Source: Bacteroidota bacterium (GTDB taxonomy: Bacteria > Bacteroidota > Kryptoniia > Kryptoniales > JAKASW01). From it: 9,260 bases of DNA. Below the pieces are notes generated by a model. The model was given only the letters and a program-made list of their open reading frames with translations, had not been told where the DNA came from and made no database searches. The stretch spans positions 1 through 9,260 of the forward strand of contig JAJYOS010000192.1 in the NCBI GenBank assembly GCA_021796055.1. The letters are read 5' to 3'. A program made the translations under genes and the position numbers. The number at the start of each line of letters is the position of its first letter. The first letter of the stretch is position 1. Shown piece by piece: positions 1 through 6,931 of the stretch.

Positions 1-1028
1 AGCCCGGAATTTCCTGGAGCGGCTTCGTTGATGTCTACTACAGTAAGAACTTCAACAGCCCTTCAAACCAGATGAACCAGCTCAGGAACTTCGACATTTA
101 TGAAAACCAATTCGGTTTGAACCTTGCCAAGCTTACCGTGCAGGGACAGGCTCAACCGGTCGGCTTCCGGATCGACATTGGCTTCGGAACTGCAAACGAC
201 GTAGTCCAGGGTCTGCTGAATCCGCTGACGGGCGCCGCGTCTCCAATGACCAGCACATTGGATCTGGTCGAACAAGCTTATCTCACGGCAGTCGTTCCCG
301 TCGGCTCAGGACTGACGGTCGACGTCGGAAAATTTACGACGTTGATGGGTTATGAGGTAATCGAAACAAATGGCAATTGGAATTACAGCCGGTCGCTGCT
401 GTTTGCCTGGGCCGTCCCGTATTATCATACCGGGATCCGCCTCACTTACCCGGTCGCTAATAATTTTACGGCAACCCTCTGTCTCGTGAACGGTTGGAAT
501 ACGGTAATCGATAATAACAGGTCCAAGTCGGTCGCACTGGGACTGAACTATTCTCCGACATCCACCACGACGCTTACACTGAACGGCATAAGCGTGTTCG
601 AGCAGCCGGCGGGCGTCCATTACGGAAAAAGGGATGTGTGTGAGCTGATCGTTACGCAGCAAGTCGGAGAAAACCTGTCGCTGGCTGCCGATGCGGTTTA
701 TGGGAGGGAGCGCGTGGCGAGTGTTTTGAATATCTGGAAGGGTATTGCTGCTTACACGAAATACAACCTCGATTCAGAGTCGGACATCGCCCTTCGCGGC
801 GAGATTTATTATGACCCGCAGGATTATGCCACTGGCGTGACTTTGCCGAAGGCGACATTCAAGGAGATTACGGCGACTTACGAGTACCGTCCCTGGAGCC
901 CATTGATACTGAGGCTGGAAGCGCGCGACGACTTTGCAAACGGAAACTTGTTCATCTCGGCGAGCTCGCCATTTCCGGCGAGGACTTCACAACCGACACT
1001 ACTCCTGGGAGCCATCGCCACGTTTTGA
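1..1028 (+). CDS. Outer-membrane beta-barrel (BBP2/DUF1597-type) porin-like protein, 5' truncated
   Basis: The frame is open from the left edge (first full codon at base 3) to TGA at 1026-1028, giving 341 visible residues. The beginning, including any signal peptide, lies outside the window, so the internal ATG at 72 is not the start. The first visible stretch (SGFVDVYYSKNF, then NQLRNFDIYENQFGLNLAKL) and the later NWNYSRSLLFAWAVPYYHTGIR segment match what I remember of the putative beta-barrel porin-2 family (BBP2, formerly DUF1597). Alternating polar and hydrophobic strands continue throughout, and the chain ends in phenylalanine (GAIATF), the usual C-terminal signal for BAM-dependent insertion into the outer membrane. 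The probable role is passive solute diffusion; the substrate is unknown. It overlaps the next reading frame by 4 nt. No functional link to kdp is visible. Confidence 0.8.
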   Translation, partial: PGISWSGFVDVYYSKNFNSPSNQMNQLRNFDIYENQFGLNLAKLTVQGQAQPVGFRIDIGFGTANDVVQGLLNPLTGAASPMTSTLDLVEQAYLTAVVPVGSGLTVDVGKFTTLMGYEVIETNGNWNYSRSLLFAWAVPYYHTGIRLTYPVANNFTATLCLVNGWNTVIDNNRSKSVALGLNYSPTSTTTLTLNGISVFEQPAGVHYGKRDVCELIVTQQVGENLSLAADAVYGRERVASVLNIWKGIAAYTKYNLDSESDIALRGEIYYDPQDYATGVTLPKATFKEITATYEYRPWSPLILRLEARDDFANGNLFISASSPFPARTSQPTLLLGAIATF

Positions 1029-1630
1029 GTTCGGCGGGGACCGTTGACTATTGGCAGGCCTGGCTATATCTGGGAGCAGGCGCCGTCTCGAGCGTCCTTC
1101 TTACTTTTTATATAGTAAAAGATCCCGTAATCCTGGAAAGGAGGGCAAAGTTCGGGCCTGCTTCGGAGGAGCGTCCTGCTCAGAAAATCATAGTAGTGTT
1201 AGGTGGCCTCCCTGCCATCGGCGTATTCATCGTCCCGGGTCTTGATCGTCGTTTCGGATGGTCAAGCGTGCCACCATGGCTTTCCGTTGTCGGCGATATC
1301 ATGATAATAGTGAGCATGTGGATGGTTTATCTGGTGTTCAAAGAAAACCCTTTCGGTTCCGCAACAGTGGAGGTATCTAAGGAGCAAAAAGTCACCTCAA
1401 CCGGCCCCTACTCGGTTGTGCGGAATCCGATGTACGTGAGTGCGGCAGTGTACTTTGTGGCATTATCTTTGGCGCTCGCTTCCTAGTGGGGGCTGACCGC
1501 TGCTTTCCTCACGATTCTTGGACTCGTCTGGCGCCTTTTTGACGAAGAGAGATTTCTCGTGAAAAACCTGCCCGGCTATAAAGAGCACTGCACAAGAGTA
1601 CATTGGCACCTGATCCCGTGGATATTCTAA
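1025..1630 (+). pseudogene. Isoprenylcysteine/phospholipid methyltransferase-family gene, broken by an in-frame amber stop
   Basis: Reading from TTG at 1025, the frame gives 153 residues up to TAG at 1484-1486. It then continues in the same frame for 47 more codons (WGLTAAFLTILGLVWRLFDEERF ... HWHLIPWIF) to TAA at 1628-1630. The pieces before and after the amber codon together match the C-terminal methyltransferase domain of the ICMT/PEMT family, which consists of integral membrane SAM-dependent enzymes. Visible family features are GTVDYWQAW near the start, STGPYSVVRNPMY (normally RHPMY, in the SAM-binding region) at about 122-136, and DEERFLVKNLPGY after the stop. Family members as I recall them read SWWGL where this one reads S-stop-WGL, so a single TGG to TAG change explains the break. 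The usual first membrane helix before GTxDYWQAW is missing: the frame starts inside the porin stop codon. Probably non-functional, unless amber is suppressed or the base is a sequencing error. Confidence 0.72.
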
Positions 1631-1730
1631 ATGTTAGAGTTCAAATCTTTTCATTACTCTTTGGACAAGGACTGGCACTCACACCATTAGCCAGTTCGAG
1701 AACGTTCAGCCACCGATATTGACTAGCTCG

Positions 1731-1760
1731 CCCGCGAAGCGGGGTAAAACGCGAAGTGGC
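1731..1760. repeat. Hairpin plus GGGG-AAAACG-AAGTGGC module, copy 1
   Basis: A perfect 5-bp stem (CCCGC at 1731-1735, loop GAA, GCGGG at 1739-1743) runs straight into GGGGTAAAACGCGAAGTGGC (1741-1760). A close relative of this second part, GGGGAAACGAAGTGGC (4067-4082), lies in the kdpA-kdpB spacer. The two copies differ by small deletions. No T-run follows the hairpin, so it does not look like an intrinsic terminator. A member of a dispersed intergenic repeat family is the likeliest reading. Confidence 0.4.
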
Positions 1761-1769
1761 CCGTACAAC

Positions 1770-1781
1770 ATTGTAAACAAT
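1770..1781. promoter_or_regulatory. 12-nt palindrome ATTGT-AA-ACAAT
   Basis: ATTGT (1770-1774), two A, ACAAT (1777-1781) form a perfect inverted repeat with a very short centre. That suits a dimeric DNA-binding protein better than an RNA hairpin. It is more than 400 nt from kdpF, and short A+T-rich palindromes also occur by chance, so the operator reading is weak. Confidence 0.2.
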
Positions 1782-1810
1782 TGAAAATCTAAAATACACG
1801 TTCGTCTTTT

Positions 1811-1882
1811 TACAGGTCGCTCCTACGGAGCTTCTTCTGGCCTTTGCTGCGGTTATTACAAACAGGCCGTGCCTAAGGGCAC
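1811..1882. repeat. Pair of related short hairpin repeats
   Basis: Two units with the same plan lie about 50 nt apart. The first has ACAGGTC followed by the stem-loop GCTCC-TAC-GGAGC (1819-1831). The second has ACAGGCC followed by GTGCC-TAAG-GGCAC (1869-1882). Both stems are perfect over 5 bp, and the sequences before them (TTACAGG, TTACAAACAGG) align, so they appear to be diverged copies of one unit. From memory, hairpins of the GCTCCTACGGAGC kind recur between genes in Bacteroidota/Chlorobi-group genomes; their role is unknown to me. Confidence 0.5.
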
Positions 1883-2080
1883 TGCGAAGGAAAAGCAGAG
1901 TTGACGATCCGTGTAAACCAGTGCATTTATCCAACCTTGTACGCACGATTGACCGATGGGACATCTGCCACCCGTCGCAGCCCAGCGCCCTGTTTGTAAA
2001 GTTCCCCAATTCCCCTGAAAGTTTGAAGACATACCGAATGTTTGGGTTTCCAAAGTGAATCAGACATTGTCGTCGAGATC

Positions 2081-2128
2081 TTTATAATTTCCTTATACCT
2101 ATTTCCCATCTCTTTACGACTCTTTAAT
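2081..2128 (+). promoter_or_regulatory. Probable kdp promoter/regulator region with helically spaced TTTA boxes
   Basis: A perfect TATAAT hexamer lies at 2083-2088, about 100 nt before kdpF. A good -35 at 17 nt is not visible: TTGTCG at 2067-2072 is only 10 nt away. The same place reads TTTATA (2081-2086), five bases, CTTATA (2092-2097). That is close to the direct repeat TTTATA-N5-TTTACA that I recall for Escherichia coli KdpE. Further boxes start at 2102 (TTTCCC), 2113 (TTTACG) and 2123 (TTTAAT), giving a spacing of 11, 10, 11, 10. This could be a response-regulator operator or simply curved A+T-rich DNA. No KdpD or KdpE gene is in the window. Confidence 0.35.
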
Positions 2129-2188
2129 TGCCGCTGCGCTCAATTCCTCCCATATTTATCCGCAATAAAAACAAAGGTCGTAGGTGAT

Positions 2189-2266
2189 ATGATAATCGGA
2201 CTCGTGATTTCGATGGCGCTGCTGGTGTATCTGGTTTACACTCTGATAAAGCCGGAGAAATTCTAA
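2189..2266 (+). CDS. kdpF: KdpF, small membrane subunit of the Kdp K+ pump
   Basis: A 25-residue peptide (MIIGLVISMALLVYLVYTLIKPEKF) made of one hydrophobic helix (about residues 2-19) and a short positively charged tail. The length (E. coli KdpF has 29), the YTLIKPEKF-like ending and the position directly before kdpA identify it. KdpF is a lipid-like one-helix subunit that stabilises KdpFABC in the inner membrane. The frame is open upstream to 2042, but that part is not hydrophobic and is not family-like, so ATG 2189 is the right start. AAAGG (2173-2177) is a possible, slightly distant ribosome site. The stop TAA (2264-2266) shares its last base with the kdpA ATG, so the two are translationally coupled. 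Confidence 0.9.
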   Translation: MIIGLVISMALLVYLVYTLIKPEKF

Positions 2267-3981
2267 TGCTCATCGCCACATTTGGATTCTTCGGCATGCA
2301 CGATATTGTCCAGATCGGTGTATTCCTTCTCGCACTTACCTTGCTAACCCCGCCGCTGGGAGCGTTCATGGCAAAGGCGCTCAATGGAGAGAGGAATTTT
2401 CTCACTCCTGTTTTCGGCGGACTCGAGAGGCGGTTCTATAGGATTTGCCGCATCGATCCCGGGCAGGAAATGGACTGGAAGTCTTACCTCCTTGCAGTGG
2501 TCGCCTTCAGTCTCGTCGGACTTGTCGCGCTGTGGTTATTCCAGGTCACGCAGGCATATTTGCCTCTGAATCCGCAACACCTTCCGAACGTGTCGTGGGA
2601 TCTTGCTTTCAATACGGCTGTAAGCTTCATGACGAATACCAACTGGCAGTCCTACGCTGGTGAAACGACACTGAGTTATTTTGTCCAGATGGCGGGACTC
2701 ACCGTGCACAATTTCGTCAGCGCGGCGGCAGGTATGGCGGTTCTCCTCGCGCTTATCCGCGGCATAACCCGAAAGTCAACGGAGGGCCTCGGAAATTTCT
2801 GGGCCGATCTCGTTCGCATGACTCTGTATGTGCTTCTTCCGCTCTCTATCATACTGACGTTGATTCTCGTCGGGCAGGGAACGGTTCAGACATTGTCCGG
2901 TTATGCTCATGTCACGACACTCGAAGGTCAGAAGCAGGTTATAGCCGTCGGCCCCGCCGCTTCCCAGATTGCGATAAAGCAAATCGGTACAAATGGCGGT
3001 GGATTCTTCAACGCCAACAGCACACATCCGTTCGAGAACCCGACACCCTTGACGAATTTCTTCGAGGTGCTTGCAATCATCCTGATTGCTTCTGCGAGTG
3101 TATATACATACGGAAAAATGGCCGGAGCCCCGAGACAGGGATGGGTGATTTGGGGTGTGATGCTCGCGGTCTTCTGCATCATGCTCGGCGTCTCGCTTTA
3201 CTCAGAATACAACTTTCATCCTCCTTATGTATCGACCCCTTCGATGGAAGGAAAGGAGACCCGCCTCGGAGTTACGAACAGCATCTTATGGGAGGTTACA
3301 ACTACCGTCACCTCAAACGGCTCTGTTAACTCCATGCACGACAGCCTGAGTCCCCTTTCCGGGATGGTCGCACTGGTAGACATGATGTACGGTGAAGTTA
3401 TTTTCGGCGGAATAGGTTCAGGACTTGCCAGTATGCTTCTCTTTGTCCTGCTCACCGTTTTCATAGCGGGCCTTATGGTCGGAAGGACGCCGGAGTATTT
3501 AGGGAAGAAGATCGAGGCGTATGAGGTAAAGATGTCTGTCATCGGCGTCCTGGCGCCGGGCGCGGCCATACTGATATTCACCGCGGTGGCATCCGTGACG
3601 AAAGTCGGGTTGTCGGCCTTGAACAATGGCGGACCGCACGGGCTCTCGGAGATTCTCTACGCGTTCACATCGTGTGCGGCGAACAACGGGAGCGCCTTCG
3701 CCGGACTCGGCACAAACACGGTCTTTTACAATATCACGCAGGGCATCGATATGCTCATCGGGAGGTTCGTTCCCATCGTGGCGTACCTCGCCGTCGCGGG
3801 AAGTCTCGCGAAGAAGAAGTCGGTACCGCCGTCTGCCGGAACTTTCCCGACCGATTCCATGCTCTTCGGCTTCCTCCTCATCGGAGTGATAATCATAGTT
3901 GCGGCGCTGACGTTCTTCCCGGTCCTCGCGCTCGGCCCGATAGCCGAACATTTCCTGATGCTGGCGGGAAAAACGTTTTAG
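2266..3981 (+). CDS. kdpA: KdpA, K+-translocating channel-like subunit
   Basis: This 571-residue inner-membrane protein (E. coli KdpA has 557) binds and selects K+ in the KdpFABC pump. It belongs to the superfamily of K+ transporters with four repeated M1-P-M2 units. The four filter loops are visible: TNTNWQSY (123-130), GTNGGGFFNANS (241-252), TSNGSVNSMHDS (349-360) and AANNGSAFAGL (471-481). The third has Asn where E. coli has Cys in SCG. Other hallmarks are LPLNPQHLPNVSWDLAFNTAVSF (99-121), MEGKETRLGV (327-336), GRTPEYLGKKIE (406-417) and ALTFFPVLALGPIAEH near the end. ATG 2266 overlaps the kdpF stop (TAATG) and has GGAG 8 nt upstream. It is complete with no frame disruption. Unusually, the following kdpB does not adjoin it but begins 261 nt later. 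Confidence 0.97.
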   Translation: MLIATFGFFGMHDIVQIGVFLLALTLLTPPLGAFMAKALNGERNFLTPVFGGLERRFYRICRIDPGQEMDWKSYLLAVVAFSLVGLVALWLFQVTQAYLPLNPQHLPNVSWDLAFNTAVSFMTNTNWQSYAGETTLSYFVQMAGLTVHNFVSAAAGMAVLLALIRGITRKSTEGLGNFWADLVRMTLYVLLPLSIILTLILVGQGTVQTLSGYAHVTTLEGQKQVIAVGPAASQIAIKQIGTNGGGFFNANSTHPFENPTPLTNFFEVLAIILIASASVYTYGKMAGAPRQGWVIWGVMLAVFCIMLGVSLYSEYNFHPPYVSTPSMEGKETRLGVTNSILWEVTTTVTSNGSVNSMHDSLSPLSGMVALVDMMYGEVIFGGIGSGLASMLLFVLLTVFIAGLMVGRTPEYLGKKIEAYEVKMSVIGVLAPGAAILIFTAVASVTKVGLSALNNGGPHGLSEILYAFTSCAANNGSAFAGLGTNTVFYNITQGIDMLIGRFVPIVAYLAVAGSLAKKKSVPPSAGTFPTDSMLFGFLLIGVIIIVAALTFFPVLALGPIAEHFLMLAGKTF

Positions 3982-4242
3982 GAAATTCTAAACACTGATC
4001 TCTAAATCCTAAACAGATTCAAAACTCAAAAGACTCAATGCAAAACGTCGTTAGCGCAAGTAGGTCGGGGAAACGAAGTGGCGTCTGTAATCGCGCAAAT
4101 GCATTTCGTCACCAGTCAACAATGCGAGCCCTTTTAGAAGCTTTGGATTTAGGATTTAGAATTTGTTTAGAGTTTAGGATTTCGGATTTAGAATTTGGAA
4201 TGAGGCACGATTGACAATCCGCACCTTCAAGGAATAAGAGAT
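3982..4242. repeat. kdpA-kdpB spacer with inverted TTTAGGATTT-type arms around a repeat core
   Basis: This 261-nt gap interrupts an operon whose genes normally abut. Its left arm (3983-4012) contains AAATTCTAAA and CTAAATCCTAAAC. Its right arm (4142-4196) is built from degenerate units such as GGATTTAGGATTTAGAATTT and ends in TTTAGAATTT. The outermost AAATTCTAAA (3983-3992) and TTTAGAATTT (4187-4196) are perfect inverted copies, and the arms are imperfectly complementary in between. The core (about 4030-4138) holds GGGGAAACGAAGTGGC (4067-4082), related to 1741-1760, and the perfect palindrome AAATGCATTT (4097-4106). There is no gene and no clear terminator. It resembles a short non-coding repeat insertion (MITE- or REP-like). 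In the transcript the arms could pair and affect the kdpA:kdpB expression ratio. Confidence 0.5.
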
Positions 4243-6345
4243 ATGGACAAGAAATCAGATCTTAGATTAACATCGACATTCGATAGAAAAATAGTTCTCC
4301 AGGCGCTTGTGGATTCGGTGAAGAAGCTGAATCCCAAGACGCTGGTCAGAAACCCGGTTATGTTTGTCGTCGAAGTTGTCGCTTTCATATCGACATATGT
4401 GGTCATACGGGAAATCGTAACGGGTCACGAGTCGCTCTTCAATATTCAGATAACCTTCTGGCTCTGGATCACCGTCCTGTTTGCGAATTTCGCGGAGGCC
4501 ATCGCCGAAGGCCGTGGGAAGGCCCAGGCCGAGGCGCTCAGGAAGGCGAGGTCCGAAACGATGGCCAGGAGAATCGACGACGGCAAGGAAACCAGGGTAA
4601 ACGCCCTCGATCTGCGGAAGGGCGATATAGTCGTCTGCGAAGCCGGAGACGTGATACCGGTTGATGGAATTGTGATCGAAGGGATCGCGAGCGTCGACGA
4701 GTCGGCGATTACCGGCGAGTCGGCCCCGGTCATACGCGAGAGCGGCGAGGAGAGAAGCGCCGTCACCGGCGGTACGAAGGTGCTCAGCGACAGGATCGTC
4801 ATACGTATTACCGCCGAACCCGGCTCGACATTCATGGACAAGATAATCGGACTTGTCGAGGGTGCGAAGCGCCAGAAGACCCCTAACGAGATCGCCCTCA
4901 CGATACTACTCTCCGCGTTGACAATCGTGTTCCTGCTAGCTGTCGCTACCTTTCCGCCATTCATGATTTACAGCGGGAAAGCTTCCGGCACTTCGGTACA
5001 TGAGTTCATAACACTGCCGATACTCGCATCATTGCTCGTCTGCCTCATCCCCACGACGATCGGCGGTCTCCTGAGCGCGATCGGCATCAGCGGCATGGAC
5101 AGGCTGATAAGGAAAAATGTTATCGCGACGAGCGGACGCGCGGCTGAGGCGGCAGGCGACGTCGATGTCCTCCTTCTCGACAAGACCGGCACCATCACGC
5201 TCGGGAACAGGATGGCCAGCGACTTCATCGCCGCACCCAGAATTTCGGTTGAGCGGCTCGCCGATGCTGCACAGCTCTCATCGATTGCAGACGAGACTCC
5301 GGAAGGAAGATCCATAGTGGTCCTCGCAAAGGAGAAGTATGGTCTCAGGGCTAAGGAAGTGCGGGACGTCGGCGCAACTTTCATCCCGTTTTCTGCCCAG
5401 ACGAAGATGAGCGGCGTGGAAATTCCGGCGACCGACGGAATCGGGCCTCGCTCCATCCGCAAAGGCTCGGGCGAAGCCATAAAGAAATATGTCGCAGATC
5501 TCGGGAAAACCTTCCCGCAGTCCGTGCAGAAGAACCTGGAAGAAATCGCGCGCCAGGGATCCACTCCGCTGGTCGTCGTCGAGAATGGCGATGTCCTCGG
5601 AATCGTGCAGCTGAAGGACATTGTGAAAGGCGGAATCAAGGAAAGATTCGCGCAGCTCCGCAAGATGGGGATCAAGACTGTAATGATTACCGGTGACAAC
5701 GCCCTGACCGCTGCCGCAATAGCGGCGGAAGCCGGCGTCGATGATTTCATCGCTGAAGCAAAACCGGAGGACAAGCTCGGTCGCATCAGGGGAGAGCAGG
5801 CCAACGGTCACCTTGTCGGGATGATCGGCGACGGGACGAACGACGCCCCCGCGCTCGCGCAGGCAGACGTCGGCATCGCGATGAACAGCGGAACACAGGC
5901 GGCACGCGAAGCCGGCAACATGGTCGACCTCGACAGCAACCCGACGAAGCTCATCGAAGTCGTCGAGACCGGGAAGAAACTTCTTATGACTCGCGGCGCG
6001 CTGACGACGTTCAGTATCGCCAACGATGTATCGAAGTACTTTGCGATAATCCCGGCGATGACGGGGACGCTATATGCATTCGGCAAACCGTTCGGTCCGC
6101 TCGCGGCATTGAACATAATGAGGCTCGGTTCGCCGGAGAGCGCCATACTGAGCGCCGTAATCTTCAACGCAATAATAATAATTCTGCTCGTCCCGCTCGC
6201 ACTTAAAGGGGTGAAATACAGACCTGTCGGCGCGAGCGCGGTGTTGCGTAGAAACCTGTGGATCTACGGCGCAGGCGGACTAATTGCTCCTTTCATCGGT
6301 ATAAAGCTGATAGACATCCTGATCAACGCCTTGAAAATTGTTTGA
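4243..6345 (+). CDS. kdpB: KdpB, catalytic P-type ATPase subunit
   Basis: This 700-residue P-type ATPase is the pump motor: it hydrolyses ATP and drives K+ transport through KdpA and KdpB. Order along the chain: M1-M2 with [17 protein letters not shown] (81-97); actuator domain with TGES (157-160), whose Ser corresponds to the inhibitory phospho-Ser162 of E. coli; M3-M4 with CLIPTTIGG (267-275); phosphorylation loop DKTGT (313-317, D313 is phosphorylated); nucleotide domain with [12 protein letters not shown] (380-391) and KGSGEAI (407-413); TGDN (483-486), KPED (507-510) and GDGTND (529-534); M5 with NDVSKYF (594-600), whose Asp/Lys are coupling residues; then [14 protein letters not shown] (623-636) and M6-M7. 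Every catalytic motif is intact. ATG 4243 follows AAGGA (4229-4233) by 9 nt. KdpC starts 10 nt after the stop. Confidence 0.98.
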   Translation: MDKKSDLRLTSTFDRKIVLQALVDSVKKLNPKTLVRNPVMFVVEVVAFISTYVVIREIVTGHESLFNIQITFWLWITVLFANFAEAIAEGRGKAQAEALRKARSETMARRIDDGKETRVNALDLRKGDIVVCEAGDVIPVDGIVIEGIASVDESAITGESAPVIRESGEERSAVTGGTKVLSDRIVIRITAEPGSTFMDKIIGLVEGAKRQKTPNEIALTILLSALTIVFLLAVATFPPFMIYSGKASGTSVHEFITLPILASLLVCLIPTTIGGLLSAIGISGMDRLIRKNVIATSGRAAEAAGDVDVLLLDKTGTITLGNRMASDFIAAPRISVERLADAAQLSSIADETPEGRSIVVLAKEKYGLRAKEVRDVGATFIPFSAQTKMSGVEIPATDGIGPRSIRKGSGEAIKKYVADLGKTFPQSVQKNLEEIARQGSTPLVVVENGDVLGIVQLKDIVKGGIKERFAQLRKMGIKTVMITGDNALTAAAIAAEAGVDDFIAEAKPEDKLGRIRGEQANGHLVGMIGDGTNDAPALAQADVGIAMNSGTQAAREAGNMVDLDSNPTKLIEVVETGKKLLMTRGALTTFSIANDVSKYFAIIPAMTGTLYAFGKPFGPLAALNIMRLGSPESAILSAVIFNAIIIILLVPLALKGVKYRPVGASAVLRRNLWIYGAGGLIAPFIGIKLIDILINALKIV

Positions 6346-6355
6346 TGGTGACAAA

Positions 6356-6931
6356 ATGAAGAAACACCTTTGGGACTCGATAAAAATGCTTCTCGTGATG
6401 ACTATCTTTACCGGGATAATTTATCCGCTCGCCATGACCGGCATAGCGCAGATTATTTTTCCGAATCAGGCCAACGGAAGCATGATCAAAATCAACGGCA
6501 AGCTTGTCGGCTCGAGACTTATCGGGCAGAATTTTACGAGCGACAGGTATTTCTGGCCTCGGCCGTCGGCTATCGGTTACAATCCGCTCCCTTCCGGCGG
6601 GAGCAACTACGGCCCGACAAGCGATACGCTGAAGGACCTGGTGGAGATGAGGAGGAAGGAATTCATTCGTTTGAACGGGCTTCCTTCAAATACACGGGTG
6701 CCGCCTGATATGTTGTATGCTTCCGGAAGCGGACTCGATCCGGATATCAGTCCGGAAGCGGCTGAGCTCCAGATCGGCAGGGTTGCCCGCGCGAGAGGAT
6801 TCGACCTTGCCCAAACAGCAAGACTTAGGAAGCTGGTACAGTCACATATTCAAGAGCCTCAACTTGGCTTCCTGGGGAATACGAGGGTCAATGTACTCGA
6901 ACTCAACATCGCGCTCGACTCGCTCCGCTGA
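6356..6931 (+). CDS. kdpC: KdpC, single-span subunit of the Kdp K+ pump
   Basis: A 191-residue protein (E. coli KdpC has 190) with one N-terminal membrane helix (about 8-34) and a periplasmic domain. It is needed for assembly and for high-affinity transport by KdpFABC. Diagnostic blocks are GSRLIGQNF (52-60), YFWPRPSAIGYNPLPSGGSN (65-84), VPPDMLYASGSGLDPDISPE (115-134), QIGRVARARG (139-148) and TRVNVLELNIALD (176-188). The start is ATG 6356, preceded by GGTGA (6347-6351). The upstream TTG at 6338 would lie inside kdpB and adds nothing family-like. The 3' end overlaps the next gene by 41 nt if that gene starts at 6891. Confidence 0.97.
   Translation: MKKHLWDSIKMLLVMTIFTGIIYPLAMTGIAQIIFPNQANGSMIKINGKLVGSRLIGQNFTSDRYFWPRPSAIGYNPLPSGGSNYGPTSDTLKDLVEMRRKEFIRLNGLPSNTRVPPDMLYASGSGLDPDISPEAAELQIGRVARARGFDLAQTARLRKLVQSHIQEPQLGFLGNTRVNVLELNIALDSLR

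Larger units (their letters stand above)
1631..2188. other. Gene-poor spacer with hairpin repeats and the probable kdp control region
   Basis: I see no convincing gene in these 558 nt. The left two thirds contain several short perfect stem-loops (1731-1743, 1819-1831, 1869-1882) and a 12-nt palindrome (1770-1781), listed separately. The right third (about 2000-2188) is more A+T-rich and lies directly before kdpF, so it should hold the kdp promoter. A minus-strand open frame covers 1641-2009, but its translation looks like no family I know and it runs through the hairpin repeats. Confidence 0.6.

Noticed and set aside
1731..1743. Intrinsic terminator after the methyltransferase remnant
   Set aside because: The hairpin has only 5 bp and no T-run follows.
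1641..2009. Minus-strand open frame of 122 codons in the spacer before kdp
   Set aside because: The translation is rich in Arg, Ser and Cys, resembles no family, has no clear ribosome site and passes through the hairpin repeats.
2042..2188. Longer N-terminus for KdpF (74 residues in total)
   Set aside because: The added part is not family-like and covers the probable promoter; KdpF proteins are about 25-30 residues.
4142..4196. CRISPR-like or tandem array in the TTTAGGATTT-type stretch
   Set aside because: The units are degenerate, touch each other and have no unique spacers.
4211..4240. A kdpB promoter with perfect TTGACA at 4211-4216
   Set aside because: The best -10 at 16 nt (AATAAG, 4233-4238) is poor and would start transcription at or after the kdpB ATG, which has its own ribosome site.
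4968..5804. Long minus-strand open frame (278 codons) opposite kdpB
   Set aside because: It is the antisense shadow of conserved kdpB codons; the Ser/Ala-rich translation has no recognisable domain. The same holds for 4446-4964 and 5808-6167.
6717..6890. Earlier ATG for the KdpB paralogue
   Set aside because: The extra 58 residues are out-of-frame kdpC sequence with no KdpB similarity, while ATG 6891 gives matching numbering with KdpB.
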